Assembly: GCF_028682475.1 (NCBI RefSeq)
Contig: NZ_JANHLE010000006.1
Location: 166,770-230,769 of the forward strand
DNA from: Pseudomonas putida
GTDB lineage: Bacteria; Pseudomonadota; Gammaproteobacteria; Pseudomonadales; Pseudomonadaceae
DNA: 64,000 bases
Direction: 5' to 3'
The notes below the pieces were generated by a model, which saw nothing but the letters and a program-made list of their open reading frames with translations, was not told the DNA's origin and did not search any database. How positions within the stretch are numbered: the first letter of the stretch is position 1; each line of letters begins with the position of its first letter. Below are positions 50,581 through 61,540 of the stretch, piece after piece. A program made the translations under genes and the position numbers.

Positions 50581-51302
50581 TCACGACAGAACAGCACGAG
50601 CAACTGCGCCAGTGCACCGAGCGCCTGGAACAGGCGTTCAGCAAGGTCTTCGAACAACTCGACAGCCTGGCCGAACAGGTGGTGACGGTATGGGACGCGC
50701 TGGCAGCCGAAGGCAGAAAACCCACGTCCAAAGACCTGGCATTCCTGCAGACGACCCTCGAAGAGCGGCTTTCAAGCAACGACACCTACATTCATGGCAC
50801 CGGTGTGGTGCTGGAGCCGGGCGAACTTGCCGATCAAGAGTTTTTCCTCGAGTGGTTCTACCGCCCCGCCAGCGGCAAAATCGCGCCGATGATGCTTAAC
50901 TTCAATCGCCAAAGCGAAAGCTTCTACAACTATCAGGGCATGCCCTGGTTCACCCGTCCCAAGCTTACGCTGCAGGCATCGGTTGAAGGGCCCTTTGTGG
51001 ACCTCTACGGTACCGAGCTCTACATACTGGCGTTCTCTTTGCCGATTCTCGCCGGCGGGCGATTTGTCGGCGTAGCTGCGGCGGACATAGCCATGCATGA
51101 ATTCGATCAATTGCTCACGCGCTGCCTGCTGCGCATGCAAAACGAAGCGTTCATCATCAACGGCGAAGGCCGCATCGTCGCGGCCAATTCCACCAACTGG
51201 TTTGTCGGCAACATGGCCAGCCGCCCGGCCACTGCCAGCGTGCACCCGCTCAAACCGCTATCGATCGACTGGTCGCTGGTGGAACTGCCGACGCCGCGCT
51301 AG
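50577..51302 (+). CDS. Stand-alone cache (PDC) sensor-domain protein
   Basis: A 241-residue protein without a signal peptide or membrane helix. From about 95 on it resembles the distal part of double-cache sensor domains (GMPWFTRPKLTLQASVEGP, FSLPILAGGRFVGVAAADI, and a C-terminal INGEGRIVAANSTNWFVG). Such domains normally face the periplasm in chemoreceptors and kinases; here it is apparently cytoplasmic. It overlaps the GntR gene (ATGA), so the two are made together. It may bind the same ligand as the operon's substrate; this is inference. Confidence 0.7.
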   Translation: MITTEQHEQLRQCTERLEQAFSKVFEQLDSLAEQVVTVWDALAAEGRKPTSKDLAFLQTTLEERLSSNDTYIHGTGVVLEPGELADQEFFLEWFYRPASGKIAPMMLNFNRQSESFYNYQGMPWFTRPKLTLQASVEGPFVDLYGTELYILAFSLPILAGGRFVGVAAADIAMHEFDQLLTRCLLRMQNEAFIINGEGRIVAANSTNWFVGNMASRPATASVHPLKPLSIDWSLVELPTPR

Positions 51303-51371
51303 GCCGTTGCGTGCCAGGGCAAAACTGATTTCCGTCTTTCCAACAACAGCAATAATCGAAGAGGAAATACC

Positions 51372-51857
51372 ATGCAGCGGATCTCGCTTCGCCTTGTCAG
51401 CATCCTGGTCGTTCTGTTGTTTGCCCAGTTCTCGGTGGCGGCGGACAAAGACAAGACCGTGGAAGTCATCAATGCCTACATGAGTGCCTGGAACAAACAC
51501 GACCCCGATGCCGCGGCACAGTATTTTGCCGAGAACGGAGAGTTTCTCGATGCATCCGTAGGCGTGCCCAAAGTCGGTCGGGAAGCCGCCCGGGTCGAGG
51601 TCATCAAACTGTTTATCGATGCCGTGCCTGACCTGAAATGGCAGATGGTTGGCCAACCGATCGTCGAAGGCGACAACATCGCCTTCGAGTGGCAGTTCGA
51701 CGGGCACAACACCGGTGCCTGGGCGCCCGAGACGCCAGCGACCAACAAGCCGTTGTCGTTCAAGGGTGTGAGTTTCATCAAATTGAAGGACGGCAAGATC
51801 GCGTCGCAGCACGATTACTACGATGCGCTGTCGTTCAACAAGCAGCTGGGTTGGTAG
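51372..51857 (+). CDS. Exported SnoaL/NTF2-like protein (ester-cyclase type)
   Basis: A 161-residue protein with a signal peptide (1-23, SVAADK) and one NTF2-like cone domain (VEVINAYMSAWNKHDPDAAA, then LFIDAVPDLKWQM). This is the ester cyclase/SnoaL-like group, where the fold is common but functions vary widely. AGAGGAA precedes the ATG. It follows the cache gene by 69 bases and could be part of the same transcript. No function can be named. Confidence 0.7.
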   Translation: MQRISLRLVSILVVLLFAQFSVAADKDKTVEVINAYMSAWNKHDPDAAAQYFAENGEFLDASVGVPKVGREAARVEVIKLFIDAVPDLKWQMVGQPIVEGDNIAFEWQFDGHNTGAWAPETPATNKPLSFKGVSFIKLKDGKIASQHDYYDALSFNKQLGW

Positions 51858-51874
51858 TTCCCGTCTGAACCTTG

Positions 51875-51896
51875 AAGCCCACCCTTACGTGGGCTT
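51875..51896. terminator. Bidirectional-looking hairpin between convergent genes
   Basis: The stem AAGCCCAC / GTGGGCTT with loop CCTTAC lies between the SnoaL-like and YcgJ-like genes. The T run is short, so strength is uncertain. Confidence 0.55.
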
Positions 51897-51914
51897 TAAG
51901 GTGTTGCTTGCGGC

Positions 51915-52277
51915 CTAGTGAGCAAAAAGCAGCTTGGTGTATTTCTCAGACACTTTGCCGCTGCGCTTGCCGTCCACACCGTAATAACGATCCTCGCGGC
52001 ACAAGCGCTCTTTGACGTCGCAGAAAATGCCGTTGGCAAAGGTGAACTGGGTCGCGTCGAAGTCGCCCTGTGAAAACAGCCTGGTCGCCGCTTTCTTGCC
52101 AAGGTACTTCTCGGTCAGTTCGCGGGATACGCCATTGCTGCCGTCGACACACAGGTAACGGTCGCACAGCACGCCCGGCTCAGGCGATTTGAGGGCAGGC
52201 TTTTGCTGCGCCTGTGCAGGCAATACGGACGCGGCCAGCAGCATGGCCAGAGCGAACGGAACAAATTTCGAGTTCAA
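51915..52277 (-). CDS. YcgJ-family small periplasmic protein
   Basis: A 120-residue protein with a signal peptide (1-23, cleavage at AQA). The mature part matches the YcgJ family: GVLCDRYLCVDGSNGVSREL, TFANGIFCDVKERLCREDRY and YGVDGKRSGKVS. Four cysteines could form disulfides in the periplasm. The family function is unknown. It lies alone between two terminators; the 192-base gap upstream to guaA shows no other gene. Confidence 0.8.
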   Translation of the reverse strand: MNSKFVPFALAMLLAASVLPAQAQQKPALKSPEPGVLCDRYLCVDGSNGVSRELTEKYLGKKAATRLFSQGDFDATQFTFANGIFCDVKERLCREDRYYGVDGKRSGKVSEKYTKLLFAH

Positions 52278-52397
52278 TCGGATAACCCCGTTTAAATGAG
52301 TGGGCTGTCAGGTTTATCGAGCGCGTCAAGACCCTGTCAATGACCCTCGATTGCGACGCATGTTCCCCACGCACGGGGTCGCGCCAGACTGGAGATG

Positions 52398-52424
52398 AAA
52401 AAAAGCCCGCGATTACGCGGGCTT
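52398..52424 (-). terminator. Rho-independent terminator of guaBA
   Basis: On the minus strand a perfect 9-bp stem (AAGCCCGCG / CGCGGGCTT, loop of four) is followed by a run of seven Ts, 46 bases past the guaA stop. Confidence 0.88.
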
Positions 52425-52469
52425 CAGGGTGTTTCTTGCTAATCGGTGCCGGTCAGTACCGGACGCCAA

Positions 52470-54047
52470 TCATTCCCACTCGATGGTTGCCGGCGGCTTG
52501 CTCGACACGTCGTAAGTCACGCGGGAAATGCCTTCGATCTCGTTGATGATCCGGCCGCTGACAGTCTCCAGCAGCTCGTAAGGCAGGTGCGCCCAACGTG
52601 CAGTCATGAAGTCGATGGTTTCTACCGCACGCAGGGCCACGACCCAGGCGTAACGACGGCCGTCACCGACCACACCCACCGATTTCACCGGCTGGAACAC
52701 CACGAACGCCTGGCTGACCTTGTGGTACCAGTCGGCCTTGCGCAGTTCTTCGATGAAGATATGGTCGGCGCGACGCAGCAGGTCGGCGTATTCCTTCTTC
52801 ACTTCACCGAGGATGCGCACACCCAGGCCCGGGCCCGGGAACGGGTGACGGTAGACCATGTCGTACGGCAGGCCCAGCTCCAGACCGAGGCGACGAACCT
52901 CGTCCTTGAACAGCTCGCGCAGCGGCTCGACCAGCTTGAGGTTCATCTCTTCCGGCAGGCCACCAACGTTGTGGTGCGACTTGATCACGTGGGCCTTGCC
53001 GCTCTTGGCGCCAGCCGACTCGATCACGTCAGGGTAGATGGTGCCCTGGGCCAGGTACTTGATGTTGTGCAGCTTGCTCGACTCGGCATCGAACACGTCG
53101 ATGAAGGTGCGGCCGATGATCTTGCGCTTTTTCTCAGGGTCCGACTCACCGGCCAGGTTGCCGAGGAACTGCTCTTCGGCGTTGGCGCGGATCACCTTGA
53201 CGCCCATATTCTCGGCGAACATGGCCATCACTTGCTCACCTTCGTGCAGGCGCAGCAGGCCGTTGTCGACGAACACGCAGGTCAGCTGGTCGCCGATGGC
53301 TTTGTGCAGCAGCGCGGCTACAACCGAGGAGTCAACGCCGCCTGACAGGCCGAGCAGGACGTTGTCGCTGCCAACCTGGGCGCGGATCTGGGCGATGGCG
53401 TCTTCAGCGATGTGCGACGGCGTCCACAGGGCTTCGCAGCCGCAGATGTCGAGGATGAAGCGCGAGAGGATGCGACCGCCCTGCTTGGTGTGGGTCACTT
53501 CCGGGTGGAACTGCACGCCGTAGTAGCCACGGGTGTCGTCGGCCATGCCGGCGATCGGGCAGCTCGGGGTGCTGGCCAGGATGTGGAATTCTTCCGGGAT
53601 GCGGGTGACCTTGTCACCGTGGCTCATCCACACGTCCAGGCCGAGTACGCCGTCAGCATCGACGTGATCTTCGATGCCGTCGAGCAGGCGGCTCTTGCCG
53701 ACTACATCGACACGGGCGTAGCCGAACTCGCGCAGCTCGGAACCTTCAACCTTGCCGCCCAATTGTTCGGCCATGGTCTGCATGCCGTAGCAGATGCCGA
53801 ATACCGGCACGCCCAGGTCCCAGACGGCCTGTGGTGCGCGCGGGCTGTTGGCTTCATGCACGGACTCGGGGCCGCCGGCCAGGATGATGCCGCGTGGCGC
53901 GAATTCGCGAATCGCTTCATCGTCCATGTCGAACGGGTGCAGTTCGCAGTACACGCCGATTTCGCGGACGCGGCGGGCGATCAGCTGGGTGTACTGGGAA
54001 CCGAAGTCGAGGATCAGGATGCGGTGAGCGTGAATGTCGAGGGCCAT
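52470..54047 (-). CDS. guaA: GMP synthase (glutamine-hydrolysing)
   Basis: A 525-residue enzyme that aminates XMP to GMP. The N-terminal class I amidotransferase has nucleophile Cys86 (FGICYGMQ), then comes the ATP-pyrophosphatase domain with [10 protein letters not shown] and a C-terminal dimerisation domain ending [19 protein letters not shown]. Length is standard. It is 79 bases downstream of guaB. Confidence 0.98.
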   Translation of the reverse strand: MALDIHAHRILILDFGSQYTQLIARRVREIGVYCELHPFDMDDEAIREFAPRGIILAGGPESVHEANSPRAPQAVWDLGVPVFGICYGMQTMAEQLGGKVEGSELREFGYARVDVVGKSRLLDGIEDHVDADGVLGLDVWMSHGDKVTRIPEEFHILASTPSCPIAGMADDTRGYYGVQFHPEVTHTKQGGRILSRFILDICGCEALWTPSHIAEDAIAQIRAQVGSDNVLLGLSGGVDSSVVAALLHKAIGDQLTCVFVDNGLLRLHEGEQVMAMFAENMGVKVIRANAEEQFLGNLAGESDPEKKRKIIGRTFIDVFDAESSKLHNIKYLAQGTIYPDVIESAGAKSGKAHVIKSHHNVGGLPEEMNLKLVEPLRELFKDEVRRLGLELGLPYDMVYRHPFPGPGLGVRILGEVKKEYADLLRRADHIFIEELRKADWYHKVSQAFVVFQPVKSVGVVGDGRRYAWVVALRAVETIDFMTARWAHLPYELLETVSGRIINEIEGISRVTYDVSSKPPATIEWE

Positions 54048-54080
54048 GACTCAATCTCGTCAGTGGTAATCGGAAACGAC

Positions 54081-54105
54081 GCGGGGCTGTCGATAACAGC
54101 CCCGC
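54081..54105. other. Intercistronic hairpin between guaB and guaA
   Basis: The stem GCGGGGCT / AGCCCCGC with a nine-base loop lies in the guaB-guaA gap without a T run. It might stabilise the transcript or modulate guaA expression. Confidence 0.5.
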
Positions 54106-54126
54106 TTGCAAGTGTTGCCAGAAGCA

Positions 54127-56240
<2,114 letters not shown>

Positions 56241-56258
56241 GACGGCAGCCAAACATGC

Positions 56259-57041
56259 TCAAAGCAGCCAGTTTACCTCACTCAGGTAGCGCCCGATCAG
56301 GGCAATGCCGCTGGCCAGCACCAGCCAGGTGACCAGGCGCACGAAGCGCTCGCGCGACATGTTCAGGGTCAGGCGCCGGCCCAGGTACGAGCCGATCAGC
56401 ATCATCGGCAGCAAGCACAGCGCCAGCACCAACAGCGGCAGGTCGGCATACACCCCGGCGAGCAGGAACAGACTCAGGCGCACCACGGTACTGCAGCTGA
56501 TCAGCGCACTTTGCGTCGCCCGCGCCTGCTCGCTGGAGGGCAGGCGGGCATTGAGATAGATCGCATAGAGAAAGCCGCCGCTGCCGAACAAGGCGCCAAA
56601 CAGCCCGCCCGCGGTTCCCATCGGTACCGACCAGGCGGCCGCAAGCTGCGCCGGCCGCACCTTCACCGCCAGGCTATACAGGGCATAGGCGCTGATAAAC
56701 AGGCCCATCAACAGCAATAACAGATCGGACTTGAGATTGAGCAAAAACACCACACCGAGGCTGCAGCCCAGTGCCATGCATGGCAGCAAGCGCAGCAATT
56801 CCGCACGGGCCACCGCCTTGCGCGCCGGCAGCCAGTTGCCAAAGGCGGCGACGAAATCCAGCAACACCAGCAACGGGATGATCCGCGACAACGGCATAAA
56901 GTTGATCAGCACCGGCCCGGCCACCAGCGCCGTGCCGAAGCCGGCGATGCCGAAGACGATATAGGCGGCGCCGACACCGAGCAGAATCGGCAGCCAGTCG
57001 AGGGAGGTAAAGGGCAATTGGGCAAACAGCGTCGAGAGCAT
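56259..57041 (-). CDS. TauE/SafE-family membrane transporter
   Basis: A 260-residue protein with about eight hydrophobic helices and the glycine-rich GIAGFGTALVAGPVL and GGLFGALFGSGG motifs of the TauE/SafE family, which exports sulfonates, sulfite or other organic anions. It is divergent from a LysR regulator (101-base gap), which probably controls it. The ATG at 57041 is preferred to a TTG at 57053. The substrate is unknown. Confidence 0.82.
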   Translation of the reverse strand: MLSTLFAQLPFTSLDWLPILLGVGAAYIVFGIAGFGTALVAGPVLINFMPLSRIIPLLVLLDFVAAFGNWLPARKAVARAELLRLLPCMALGCSLGVVFLLNLKSDLLLLLMGLFISAYALYSLAVKVRPAQLAAAWSVPMGTAGGLFGALFGSGGFLYAIYLNARLPSSEQARATQSALISCSTVVRLSLFLLAGVYADLPLLVLALCLLPMMLIGSYLGRRLTLNMSRERFVRLVTWLVLASGIALIGRYLSEVNWLL

Positions 57042-57142
57042 GGTGGTCGCCAACAGTGGATGTGCGCAAACTTTAGCCAGCAGCCAGCCATGCGACTAAT
57101 ATGCAATTACGTCATCAGACATCTCGAAACGGCATATCACTA

Positions 57143-58051
57143 ATGATCTCCACCCGTCAGCTGCGCTACTTCGTCGAAATCGCTGAAAGCGGCAGCTTCA
57201 GCGCCGCCGCCGAACGTCTGTTCATTGCCCAGTCAGCCCTGAGCCGGCAGATCAAGGAGCTGGAGTCGCAGCTCGATACCCTGCTGTTCGAGCGCACTGC
57301 GCGTCAGCCGCGCCTTACCGCTGCTGGGCAGGCCTTCTTGCCGAGGGCCCGCGCTTTGCTGGTGGATCTGGAAAAAGCCCAACGTCTGGCTCGCGATGTC
57401 GGCCACGGCGTAAGCGGCAGTCTGCGCCTGAATCACTCGAGCACCGTGCCCTTGACTGGACAACTGCTGACCCGGCTCAGTGGCTATCTGCATGAGCATC
57501 CGGGGGTTGCCATGGAAATCGCCCAGCAGTCCTCCGAGGCACAGCTTGCAGAGCTCGCAGAAGATCGCCTGGAAGCCGGCCTGTTGCGCTTGCCGGTGCT
57601 GCGCCAGCATGAGGGGCTTTGCGTGCAGCCGCTGTTCGAGGAGCCGTTGTTGCTGGCGGTCGCCGCAGATCATCCGCTGGCCGGTGAAACCATCGTTTGC
57701 CTGGCGCAGCTGCGGGACGAGGCCTTTATTTCCATCCCCCATCGCCAGCGCGGTGGCTTGAGCTATCTGTCTGCCGAGCTGTGCATGGGAGCCGGCTTCT
57801 TTCCGCAAGCTGCGCGGGTGGTGTCACGCAAGACAACCCAGTTGCAGTTGATCCAGGCCGGTTTTGGTGTGGCGCTGTTGCCGCAGTGCATGCAGGAGAT
57901 TGCTCCGTCCTCGCTGCGCTTCATTGCTCTTGCGGATGAAGGCTGCAGTAGCACAGTGGCGCTGGCGTACCGTCGCGATGCCGGGCCTTTGGTTCAGCAG
58001 TTTGTCGTTCATATGGCCTCATCGCGGGGCAAGCCCGCTCCCACCAAGTGA
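57143..58051 (+). CDS. LysR-family transcriptional regulator
   Basis: A 302-residue regulator: N-terminal winged helix (MISTRQLRYFVEIAESGSFS, then AAAERLFIAQSALSRQIKEL) and C-terminal periplasmic-binding-like effector domain. It is divergent from the TauE/SafE gene, the usual LysR control arrangement. The last ten residues (SSRGKPAPTK) and the stop codon are encoded by a REP element (58021 on), so the original C-terminus has been replaced or extended. Effector unknown. Confidence 0.87.
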   Translation: MISTRQLRYFVEIAESGSFSAAAERLFIAQSALSRQIKELESQLDTLLFERTARQPRLTAAGQAFLPRARALLVDLEKAQRLARDVGHGVSGSLRLNHSSTVPLTGQLLTRLSGYLHEHPGVAMEIAQQSSEAQLAELAEDRLEAGLLRLPVLRQHEGLCVQPLFEEPLLLAVAADHPLAGETIVCLAQLRDEAFISIPHRQRGGLSYLSAELCMGAGFFPQAARVVSRKTTQLQLIQAGFGVALLPQCMQEIAPSSLRFIALADEGCSSTVALAYRRDAGPLVQQFVVHMASSRGKPAPTK

Positions 58052-58081
58052 GAACCTGTGGGAGCGGGCTTGCCCCGCGAT
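58021..58081. repeat. REP inverted pair (type A)
   Basis: Inverted copies 58021-58045 and 58057-58081 of the GCGGGGCAAGCCCGCTCCCAC element. The left arm forms the end of the LysR reading frame. Confidence 0.9.
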
Positions 58082-58138
58082 TGAACACGCACCACCCCAC
58101 TGCCACCCCGACACCACAATCCTTTATGATGCTGCCCC

Positions 58139-59518
58139 ATGATCAAAGACCCTTTCGAAAGACTCGGCCTGGACCGCGAAGTCCTGACCGTCAGCCAGCT
58201 CAACGGCCGCGCCCGGGTGCTGCTTGAAGACGTGTTCCGCAATGTCTGGGTCGAAGGCGAGATATCCAACCTCGCCCGCCCGGCTTCCGGTCATGTCTAT
58301 TTCACCCTCAAGGACAGCGGCGCCCAGGTGCGTTGCGCACTGTTCCGGCAGAACGCCGTGCGCGTTCGCCAGGCCCTGCGCGATGGCCTGGCGGTCAAGG
58401 TGCGCGGCAAGGTCTCGCTGTTCGAAGGCCGTGGCGACTATCAACTGATCCTCGATACCGTCGAACCTGCCGGCGATGGCGCCCTGCGCCTGGCATTCGA
58501 AGCGCTCAAGGAAAAGCTTGGCGCCGAAGGCCTGTTCAGCGCCGACAACAAGGTGGCCCTGCCCGCCCACCCGCAACGCATCGGCATTGTCAGCTCGCCT
58601 ACCGGCGCGGTGATCCGCGACATCATCAGCGTGTTCCGCCGACGTGCCCCGCAGGTTGAACTGACACTGATCCCCACCGCCGTACAAGGCCGCGAAGCGA
58701 TCAACCAGATCGTGCGCGCCCTGCAACTGGCCGACAGCCGCGGTTTCGACGCGCTGATCCTGGCCCGTGGCGGCGGCTCGCTGGAAGACCTCTGGTGCTT
58801 CAACGAAGAAGCCGTGGCGCGGGCCATCGCCGCCTGTGTGACGCCGATTGTCAGCGCCGTCGGTCATGAAACCGATGTCTCGATCAGTGACTTTGTCGCC
58901 GACGTTCGCGCACCAACGCCTTCAGCCGCCGCCGAACTGCTGGCCCCGGACAGCAGCGACCTGCAGCGACGCATCGACAGCCTCAAGCGACGTTTGCTGC
59001 TACGCATGCAAAGCCGCCTGACCCATGACCGCCTGCGCCTGGACAGCCTGACCCGGCGCCTGCGTCACCCCGGCGAGCGCCTGCGCCAACAGGCGCAGCG
59101 CCTGGACGACCTCGACATGCGCCTGCGCCGCGCCTTCGAACAACGCCTGAACCAACGCCGCGAACGCCTGGCCCGTCTCGACACGCGCCTGTCCGCGCAA
59201 CACCCCGGACGCACCCTGGCGATGCTCAAACAGCGCCTGGACAGCCTCGCCGAACGCTTGCCCCGAGCCATGCGCGAAACCCTCAAAGACCGTCGCCAGC
59301 GCCTGCAGGCCCAAGTGCAGACCCTGCATGTGGTCAGCCCGCTGGCAACCCTGGGGCGCGGCTACAGCATCCTCCTCGACGAGCGCGGCCAGGCGATCCG
59401 CAGCGCCGCCCAGACCCGCAACGGCCAGCGCCTGACTGCGCGCCTGGGCGAAGGCGAATTGCAGGTGCGGGTCGAAGACAACCACCTGACCCCGGTCACG
59501 CTTTCCTTACTGGACTGA
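58139..59518 (+). CDS. xseA: Exodeoxyribonuclease VII large subunit
   Basis: A 459-residue nuclease subunit. The N-terminal OB domain (LTVSQLNGRARVLLEDVF) is followed by the catalytic core (GRGGGSLEDLWCFNEE, VGHETDVSISDFVADVRAPT) and a long helical coiled region rich in Arg and Gln, ending in the conserved LATLGRGYSIL segment. With XseB it degrades single-stranded DNA. Length is standard. Confidence 0.97.
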   Translation: MIKDPFERLGLDREVLTVSQLNGRARVLLEDVFRNVWVEGEISNLARPASGHVYFTLKDSGAQVRCALFRQNAVRVRQALRDGLAVKVRGKVSLFEGRGDYQLILDTVEPAGDGALRLAFEALKEKLGAEGLFSADNKVALPAHPQRIGIVSSPTGAVIRDIISVFRRRAPQVELTLIPTAVQGREAINQIVRALQLADSRGFDALILARGGGSLEDLWCFNEEAVARAIAACVTPIVSAVGHETDVSISDFVADVRAPTPSAAAELLAPDSSDLQRRIDSLKRRLLLRMQSRLTHDRLRLDSLTRRLRHPGERLRQQAQRLDDLDMRLRRAFEQRLNQRRERLARLDTRLSAQHPGRTLAMLKQRLDSLAERLPRAMRETLKDRRQRLQAQVQTLHVVSPLATLGRGYSILLDERGQAIRSAAQTRNGQRLTARLGEGELQVRVEDNHLTPVTLSLLD

Positions 59519-59521
59519 ACC

Positions 59522-60346
59522 ATGCCTCGTCTGTTTACCCCACTGTTGCTGCTGTGCCTGATGTTCGCCAGCAGCGCCCAGGCCAGCTACATCACCCGTC
59601 AACTGAACAAGCCGGTGCCCGGTGGCGTGGCGGTCATCGACCTCGGCCCGGCGGCCCAGGCACCGAGCGCACGCTTTGACGGCAAACCGGTGCTGGTGGT
59701 CAAGGAACAGGACAACTGGCTGGCCATTGTCGGCCTGCCGCTGACGCAAAAACCGGGGCAGGCGCAGCTCACCCAGGGCACGCGCACGCTGACCTTCAAC
59801 GTCGGCAGCAAGAAGTATCCGGAGCAACGCATCACCTTGAAGAACAAACGCCAGGTCAATCCCGACCCGGCCGACCTCAAGCGCATCGACGCCGAGCTTG
59901 CCGAGCAGATCAAGGCCTACCGCAGCTTCAGCCCCAACCTGCCGAGCAACCTGATCCTCGACAAACCGGTCAACGGCCCGCTGTCGAGCAAGTTTGGCGT
60001 GCGTCGTTTCTTCAATGGTGAAGAACGCAATCCGCATGCCGGCCTGGATTTCGCCGTGCCTGCCGGCACGCCGATCAAGACCCCGGCCAACGGCAAAGTG
60101 ATTCTGGTGGGTAATTACTTCTTCAACGGCAACACCGTGTTCGTCGACCATGGCCAGGGCTTTATCAGCATGTTCTGTCACATGTCGAAAATCGATGTAA
60201 AGCCTGGTCAGCAGCTCAGCCGCGGCGCAGTGGTCGGGCGGGTCGGGGCAACCGGACGGGCAACCGGTCCGCATATGCACTGGAATGTCAGCCTCAATGA
60301 TGCACGGGTGGATCCGGCGATTTTCATCGGGGCGTTCCAGCCCTGA
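59522..60346 (+). CDS. M23-family metallopeptidase (LytM type), exported
   Basis: A 274-residue protein with a signal peptide (1-21, SSAQAS). The C-terminal LytM/peptidase M23 domain has zinc ligands His172 and Asp176 (NPHAGLDFA) and His253, with His251, in GPHMHW. This intact set suggests an active peptidoglycan endopeptidase; the N-terminal 140 residues are a family-specific domain. It begins four bases after xseA, so the two may be coupled. Confidence 0.9.
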   Translation: MPRLFTPLLLLCLMFASSAQASYITRQLNKPVPGGVAVIDLGPAAQAPSARFDGKPVLVVKEQDNWLAIVGLPLTQKPGQAQLTQGTRTLTFNVGSKKYPEQRITLKNKRQVNPDPADLKRIDAELAEQIKAYRSFSPNLPSNLILDKPVNGPLSSKFGVRRFFNGEERNPHAGLDFAVPAGTPIKTPANGKVILVGNYFFNGNTVFVDHGQGFISMFCHMSKIDVKPGQQLSRGAVVGRVGATGRATGPHMHWNVSLNDARVDPAIFIGAFQP

Positions 60347-60401
60347 AAGCTGCCTTAGCCTGGTAATTGTCCTGACTTGATGCTGTGCAAGCGACCGCTC
60401 C

Positions 60402-60428
60402 GGTGGGAGCGGGCTTGCCCCGCGATAT
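60402..60428. repeat. Single REP element (type A)
   Basis: One copy reading GTGGGAGCGGGCTTGCCCCG plus CGAT, unpaired. It separates the M23 gene from the array, two bases from the truncated end of the B0 remnant. Confidence 0.85.
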
Positions 60429-60429
60429 C

Positions 60430-60475
60430 GCGCCTCACGCCTGAAACGATTGGCGACCTATGAACGCTCAACCAT
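60430..60475 (-). pseudogene. B0: remnant of an array B gene
   Basis: Reading leftward from the ATG at 60475, the 46 bases align with the start of B2, but codon 6 is TAG where B2 has TGG. The alignment runs to about B2 codon 15 (ANRFKRE-like text) and then stops two bases from a REP element. The ATG overlaps the A1 stop (TGATG), as in the intact unit. Confidence 0.75.
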
Positions 60476-61227
60476 CAATCGGTACTGAGCGGAACATTGA
60501 CCTTGGTTTTAATGAAAGGCACACCTGGAGACAGATAAGGCCTGATAAGTTCCGCCACCTTTTCTTTTGTCTTTCGCTTGCAAAATATATTCAGACTCCA
60601 ATTGGTTTCAAAGTCATCCCCCTCCATGGTTATAGTGCATTTCAAATCGACAACCTCTCGATTAGTAGCAATGGCCAGCTGCGTAAATTCTTCCCATTTA
60701 AATGCATAGTGATGGTAGTACGTATGCATTTCCCGATAGTTCTTTGAGTACGCCATCGAGAGATACGTCAAACCCACACCACCAGGACCTATCAACGCAC
60801 CAAGCAAAAACGATGGATCAATAGTCGCCATAAAAATAAAAACAATCGCCGTTATCCCTGCAAGCCACTTCAAAAAAGTCAGAGCCCACTCGGGAAAATC
60901 TTTCCACTTGCAATACTCCACGCCGGACTTTGTGAAGCGAAAAGCGTAATTCATTCGCTGATGAGTCATAGACAAAGTCACAAATAAAATAAGCATGTAA
61001 AAGAAAATACAAGACAATGTTCGCCAGGGCTGACTCATCCCTTCATACACGGAGTACATGACCAGTGACACGCCAAATAGCAATATAGCCAAACCCAATA
61101 ACATAAAATTAGCCACAAAAGTATTGTAATTTCTCGCCTGAATCGTCCAAGCTATTAATTCAGGTTCATGCGCGAATTTCCACTCAAGCTGCGGCGGCAG
61201 TTCAAGGGGTTTATTAAGATTCAACAT
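60475..61227 (-). CDS. A1: array membrane protein, unrecognised
   Basis: A 250-residue protein that I do not recognise. A hydrophilic N-terminus (PPQLEWKFAHEPEL) is followed by two helices (about 40-90), a soluble SMTHQRMN segment, two more hydrophobic stretches (about 115-155, with GALIGPGGVGLTYLSM) and a cytoplasmic-looking tail ending PLSTD. The base composition is AT-richer than the rest of the window. It follows the B1 pseudogene by eight bases and shares its tail with A3. The start at 61227 is the first ATG; a TTG at 61239 overlapping the B1 stop is the alternative. Confidence 0.7.
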   Translation of the reverse strand: MLNLNKPLELPPQLEWKFAHEPELIAWTIQARNYNTFVANFMLLGLAILLFGVSLVMYSVYEGMSQPWRTLSCIFFYMLILFVTLSMTHQRMNYAFRFTKSGVEYCKWKDFPEWALTFLKWLAGITAIVFIFMATIDPSFLLGALIGPGGVGLTYLSMAYSKNYREMHTYYHHYAFKWEEFTQLAIATNREVVDLKCTITMEGDDFETNWSLNIFCKRKTKEKVAELIRPYLSPGVPFIKTKVNVPLSTD

Positions 61228-61235
61228 TATAGTGC

Positions 61236-61540
61236 TCAACGACCGTTTGAATTGGGGACGGCTAACTTAAGTAGCTCAGTGCTTTGGTGCGTCAGCACGA
61301 TGCCATCTTTTTCAATCAGTTCACTGCCAGGTGTACTGTTGACTCGATCAGCCTCGTTCGCTGTCCATTCCAGCGCTAGTCGGAACATGTAGCCGCGGCC
61401 GTCTGACCGCTGCCGCACGTCGCGCGGGTATTTAATCTCCAACTCAAGGATCGGAGTGTCCGTCGGGCTGTCAATCCAGACTTGCCAAAGACGGTGTTGC
61501 GCGCAGCAACCCTCGAATGGGTCCATGAACACTCAACCAT
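61236..61540 (-). pseudogene. B1: internally deleted, frameshifted array B gene
   Basis: It starts like B2 (MVExSWT, ATG 61540 sharing a base with the A2 TGA) and ends like B2 (from HRLWQVWIDSP on, nearly identical). About 433 bases of the middle are replaced by 23 unrelated bases, a net loss of 410, so the two parts are out of frame. Translation from 61540 would run into a short garbled peptide. A 98-codon open frame from 61532 keeps the B2 C-terminal frame but lacks the N-terminus. Probably non-functional. Confidence 0.8.
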
